A stretch of DNA of 6,434 bases, taken from the NCBI GenBank assembly GCA_001824635.1, contig MHYB01000103.1:1-6434 (forward strand). The letters are read 5' to 3'. The position numbers were made by a program, and so were the translations under genes. The notes beneath the pieces are model-generated. The model had not been told where the DNA came from. It was given only the letters and a program-made list of their open reading frames with translations, and ran no database searches. The stretch is from Planctomycetes bacterium GWF2_50_10 (lineage in GTDB: Bacteria > Planctomycetota > Phycisphaerae > Sedimentisphaerales > GWF2-50-10). Position 1 is the stretch's first letter. Every line of letters begins with the position of its first letter. This document shows, piece after piece, positions 4,140 to 6,434 of this stretch.

Positions 4140-6038
4140 ATGAAAACTTACAAAACAATAGCATTCATAACTTTACTTATCACATCATTCACCTTCGCCC
4201 AGCAAAACGCCTCCATCAAGGCCGAGCAAAGACCCGTCTTCACAGAACTCGAAGCTGTCAATAACTCCCCCGCAACCGCGACCCTCGGTTCGCTTGATAA
4301 AAACTCCGGCTACAAATTCCAGATCGAATTCACCAACACCGGCGCCGCAATCGAAAAAGCCACCTTTTCAACATTCACAACCCGCGACAAAAACCCCAAA
4401 CCCCTCACGATCATTCAGCCCGCCTTCGCCGCCAACGGCCAAAAAATATCTCCTCTTTCAAATTCCTCGCTGCTCTTCGTAGACGCAGGCCAGCGACTCC
4501 CGCTCGATAAACTCAACTGGAAAATGTCCCCGGTAACATCAGACGCAAATTCCCAATCCGTTAAATTCGAAGCCCTCATAAAGGCCGCCGATTCATCAGA
4601 AGTCCTAAAGCTCATCAAAACCTTTACCGTCCGCCGCGATAGTTACCAGGTCGATTTCAACATCACCCTTGTAAATCTCTCTAACCAGCTCCTCCTCACA
4701 AATTACGACCTCATCGGCCCCCTCGGCTTAAACCACGAAGACATCCGCCCCGACATCCGCGCCGTCGGCGCCTTCATTGACCCCGCAAACCAGCGCATCG
4801 AATCCACCAAGATCGATCTGGTCACCGTTCAAAAGGCCGCCGATTTCACAAACGCCATTACACACAAGAAGCCCCAGTTCAAATTTTTATGGTCCGCCGT
4901 CTCAAATAAATATTTCACCGGCATACTTCGCCCCGTACCCGCGACAGGCGCAGAATTGCCCGCCTTCGTCTCCGCCGCGCAAACGTTCGCCGTCGATACC
5001 GCCGCCCCCGCGAATATCGCTTCAAAAGACCCGCTCTCCACAACTTCGCTGGCTCTTCGCTATCGGGTCATTCCAACCTCTCTCGAATCCGCCGGCAAAC
5101 CCGGCTCTTCACAGTCCAACTCCTTCCAGCTATATCTCGGCCCCAAGGACAAAGACATATTCGAAGCCAGCCCGCTTTACACCCAGCTTGGCTATTACCA
5201 CGCGATAGATTTCAACGCCTGCTTCTGCGCGTTCGGCCTCATAGACCCCCTCTCATTTGCTATCCTTGCTTTGATGAAATGGGCTTTCGCATTCATCCCC
5301 AACTACGGCTTAATAATTATCATACTGGTTCTCCTCGTCCGCCTTGCCCTCCATCCAATCACCAAGTCCAGCCAGGTCTCGATGATGAAGATGTCTAAGC
5401 TCGGCCCCATGGCCGAAGAGATCCGCAAAAAATATGCCGACAACAAACAGGAAATGAACCGCCGCATGATGGAACTCTACCGCGAGCACGGCACCAGCCC
5501 CATTCTCGGCTGCCTCCCAATGCTCCTCCAGATGCCCATCTGGATCGCACTCTACAGCGCCATCTACGCCGGCATCGAACTGCGTAACGCCGAATTCCTT
5601 CCCGTCTGGATCACAGACCTCTCAGGCCCCGACGCCATCTACAGGTTCGCCATTGTCAACATCCCCCTCCTGGGCACAATGATAGGCCCGATCTCATCGA
5701 TAAACCTTTTACCCATACTCCTGGCCATAGCCTTCTATCTCCAGCAGAAGCTCACACCAATGTCAGCGGGCCAGCCAATGTCCGACGCGATGAAGCAGCA
5801 GCAGAAAATGATGCTCGTAATGATGCCTGTAATGATGCTCCTTGTACTTTATAATGCACCGTCGGGCCTCAACCTCTACATCATGGCCTCAACCTTCGGC
5901 GGCATCATCGAACAGTACGTCATCCGAAAACACATTAGGGAACGCGATGAAGCACAGGCCCAGGTTCTTGTCCCAACAACCTCAAAAGCCGGCGGCAAAG
6001 CAAAGAAACCCCGCTCAAAACCCTTCTTCAAATCCTAA
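4140..6038 (+). CDS. yidC: Membrane protein insertase YidC (Oxa1 family)
   Basis: This 632-residue protein inserts and helps fold inner-membrane proteins, alone or with the Sec translocon. The N-terminus has a hydrophobic segment (about 7-20) that looks like a signal sequence or first anchor. A large periplasmic domain (roughly 25-345) follows, as in Gram-negative YidC. The conserved Oxa1-type core comes after it: membrane segments near 366-383, 389-406, 458-476, 519-534 and 557-582, and a charged helical hairpin (410-451) between the second and third. R401 in VLLVRLALHP is the conserved arginine of the hydrophilic substrate groove. GCLPMLLQMPIWIALY and NAPSGLNLY are strong family signatures. 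The tail (616-632) is Lys/Arg-rich, as in ribosome-binding YidC tails. I chose ATG 4140 over the in-frame TTG at 4071 because that extension is encoded by tandem repeat DNA and the ATG begins a normal signal segment. A modest GGA site lies six bases upstream. The usual rnpA/rpmH neighbours are absent. Confidence 0.97.
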   Translation: MKTYKTIAFITLLITSFTFAQQNASIKAEQRPVFTELEAVNNSPATATLGSLDKNSGYKFQIEFTNTGAAIEKATFSTFTTRDKNPKPLTIIQPAFAANGQKISPLSNSSLLFVDAGQRLPLDKLNWKMSPVTSDANSQSVKFEALIKAADSSEVLKLIKTFTVRRDSYQVDFNITLVNLSNQLLLTNYDLIGPLGLNHEDIRPDIRAVGAFIDPANQRIESTKIDLVTVQKAADFTNAITHKKPQFKFLWSAVSNKYFTGILRPVPATGAELPAFVSAAQTFAVDTAAPANIASKDPLSTTSLALRYRVIPTSLESAGKPGSSQSNSFQLYLGPKDKDIFEASPLYTQLGYYHAIDFNACFCAFGLIDPLSFAILALMKWAFAFIPNYGLIIIILVLLVRLALHPITKSSQVSMMKMSKLGPMAEEIRKKYADNKQEMNRRMMELYREHGTSPILGCLPMLLQMPIWIALYSAIYAGIELRNAEFLPVWITDLSGPDAIYRFAIVNIPLLGTMIGPISSINLLPILLAIAFYLQQKLTPMSAGQPMSDAMKQQQKMMLVMMPVMMLLVLYNAPSGLNLYIMASTFGGIIEQYVIRKHIRERDEAQAQVLVPTTSKAGGKAKKPRSKPFFKS

Positions 6039-6064
6039 CCCGTAAGGGATAGATTACGATACGT

Positions 6065-6101
6065 AAAAAACCCGGTAGGTCCCAACCCGCCGGGTTTTTT
6101 T
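6065..6101 (+). terminator. Strong intrinsic terminator after yidC
   Basis: AAAAAACCCGG (6065-6075) pairs perfectly with CCGGGTTTTTT (6090-6100), and T continues to 6101. An inner GGT/ACC helix (6078-6080 with 6085-6087) around CCCA can stack on it. The hairpin starts 26 bases after the yidC stop. The A-run on the other arm means it could also stop transcripts coming from the right. Confidence 0.92.
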
Positions 6102-6103
6102 CA

Positions 6104-6434
6104 TCATGGAAATTGTTGCTCTATAGAAAACCTTTTGGTCTTCTCCCCTGAAGGGGCGCAATTCGATAACCCAGTGCAACACAATCATCTCACTTGTATT
6201 CCTCACCCCCCAAGGGCCGCAATAAAGTAGCACAAGCGTCTCGCTTGTGTCTTCCCTCGTGGCGCGGTCTAGCGCAGCTAGGCCGTGTTTAGCCCCGGAT
6301 GGGGCGTAAGGGAGTAGCCCACAGCGTAAGCTATGGGTATAAAACACCTGAATAGTAAAAAGCCCCGGCAGGGGCGAAAGTATGAGTCATTGGAATTTAG
6401 CGCTCTGTAGAAAAAGTTTTTTGATTCAGCCCTG
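6104..6434. repeat. Non-coding hairpin-rich repeat block at the right edge
   Basis: No credible gene is visible here. Segments 6104-6150 and 6387-6434 align with about 34 of 47 identities and one gap, so a unit of about 283 bases begins again at the edge. Both start TCAT and share GCTCT, TAG, AAAA, TTTT and CCCTG blocks. Inside are several hairpins. CCCC-TGAA-GGGG lies at 6145-6156. CACAAGCG-TCT-CGCTTGTG (6231-6249) is perfect over eight pairs. GGTCTAGC-GCA-GCTAGGCC (6266-6284) pairs if one G-T is allowed. CCCACAGC-GTAA-GCTATGGG (6318-6337) has one mismatch. Two near-copies of GCCCC-NNNN-GGGGC lie at 6292-6305 and 6362-6375. The shorter segment 6170-6195 looks like a decayed copy of the 6231 hairpin. 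The block may be a mobile-type interspersed repeat or a structured non-coding element; I cannot name the family. Confidence 0.6.

Noticed and set aside
6054..6347. Minus-strand open frame of 97 codons at the right end
   Set aside because: It runs through the yidC terminator and the hairpin block. The product has no recognisable domain, and the repeats explain the openness.

Overview
The window looks like chromosomal DNA of a Gram-negative-type bacterium. The best guess is a member of the Planctomycetota or a related PVC lineage, possibly Phycisphaerae-like. The reasons are a long YidC with a periplasmic domain and no rpmH/rnpA next to it, an orphan pseudopilin-like protein, strongly C-ending codons in most genes, and intergenic spacers full of short tandem repeats. 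This assignment is an inference from style and gene content, not from a marker gene.

Layout, left to right. On the minus strand, 506 down to the window edge is the membrane-embedded N-terminus of a probable LTA-synthase/YejM-like sulfatase-family protein, with a good promoter in front of it. Divergent from it, 777-1868 (+) encodes a diverged GcvT/YgfZ-fold protein. A compact type II toxin-antitoxin operon follows: a near-consensus promoter, a 21-bp operator, a RelB/DinJ-like antitoxin (2019-2279) and a YafQ/RelE-like toxin (2276-2581) overlapping it by 4 bases. Then come a small prepilin-like protein (2697-3026), a calcineurin-like metallophosphoesterase (3263-4039) and the membrane insertase YidC (4140-6038), closed by a strong intrinsic terminator. 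The last 330 bases hold no credible gene. They are a block of hairpins and diverged repeats that starts to repeat itself near 6387.

The genes do not form one pathway. YidC and the sulfatase-family protein are envelope functions, the toxin-antitoxin pair is a self-regulated module, and the GcvT-like and phosphoesterase genes are probably housekeeping or accessory enzymes. The most unusual feature is the spacer DNA. Several gaps carry their own short tandem repeat (period 7, 8 or 9). Three places carry palindromes built on the same GC-GCA-GC core. Two copies of one repeat family bracket the toxin-antitoxin/pseudopilin segment. No clearly new defence or metabolic system is visible. The best leads are the repeat architecture and the toxin, which appears to lack the YafQ catalytic histidines.
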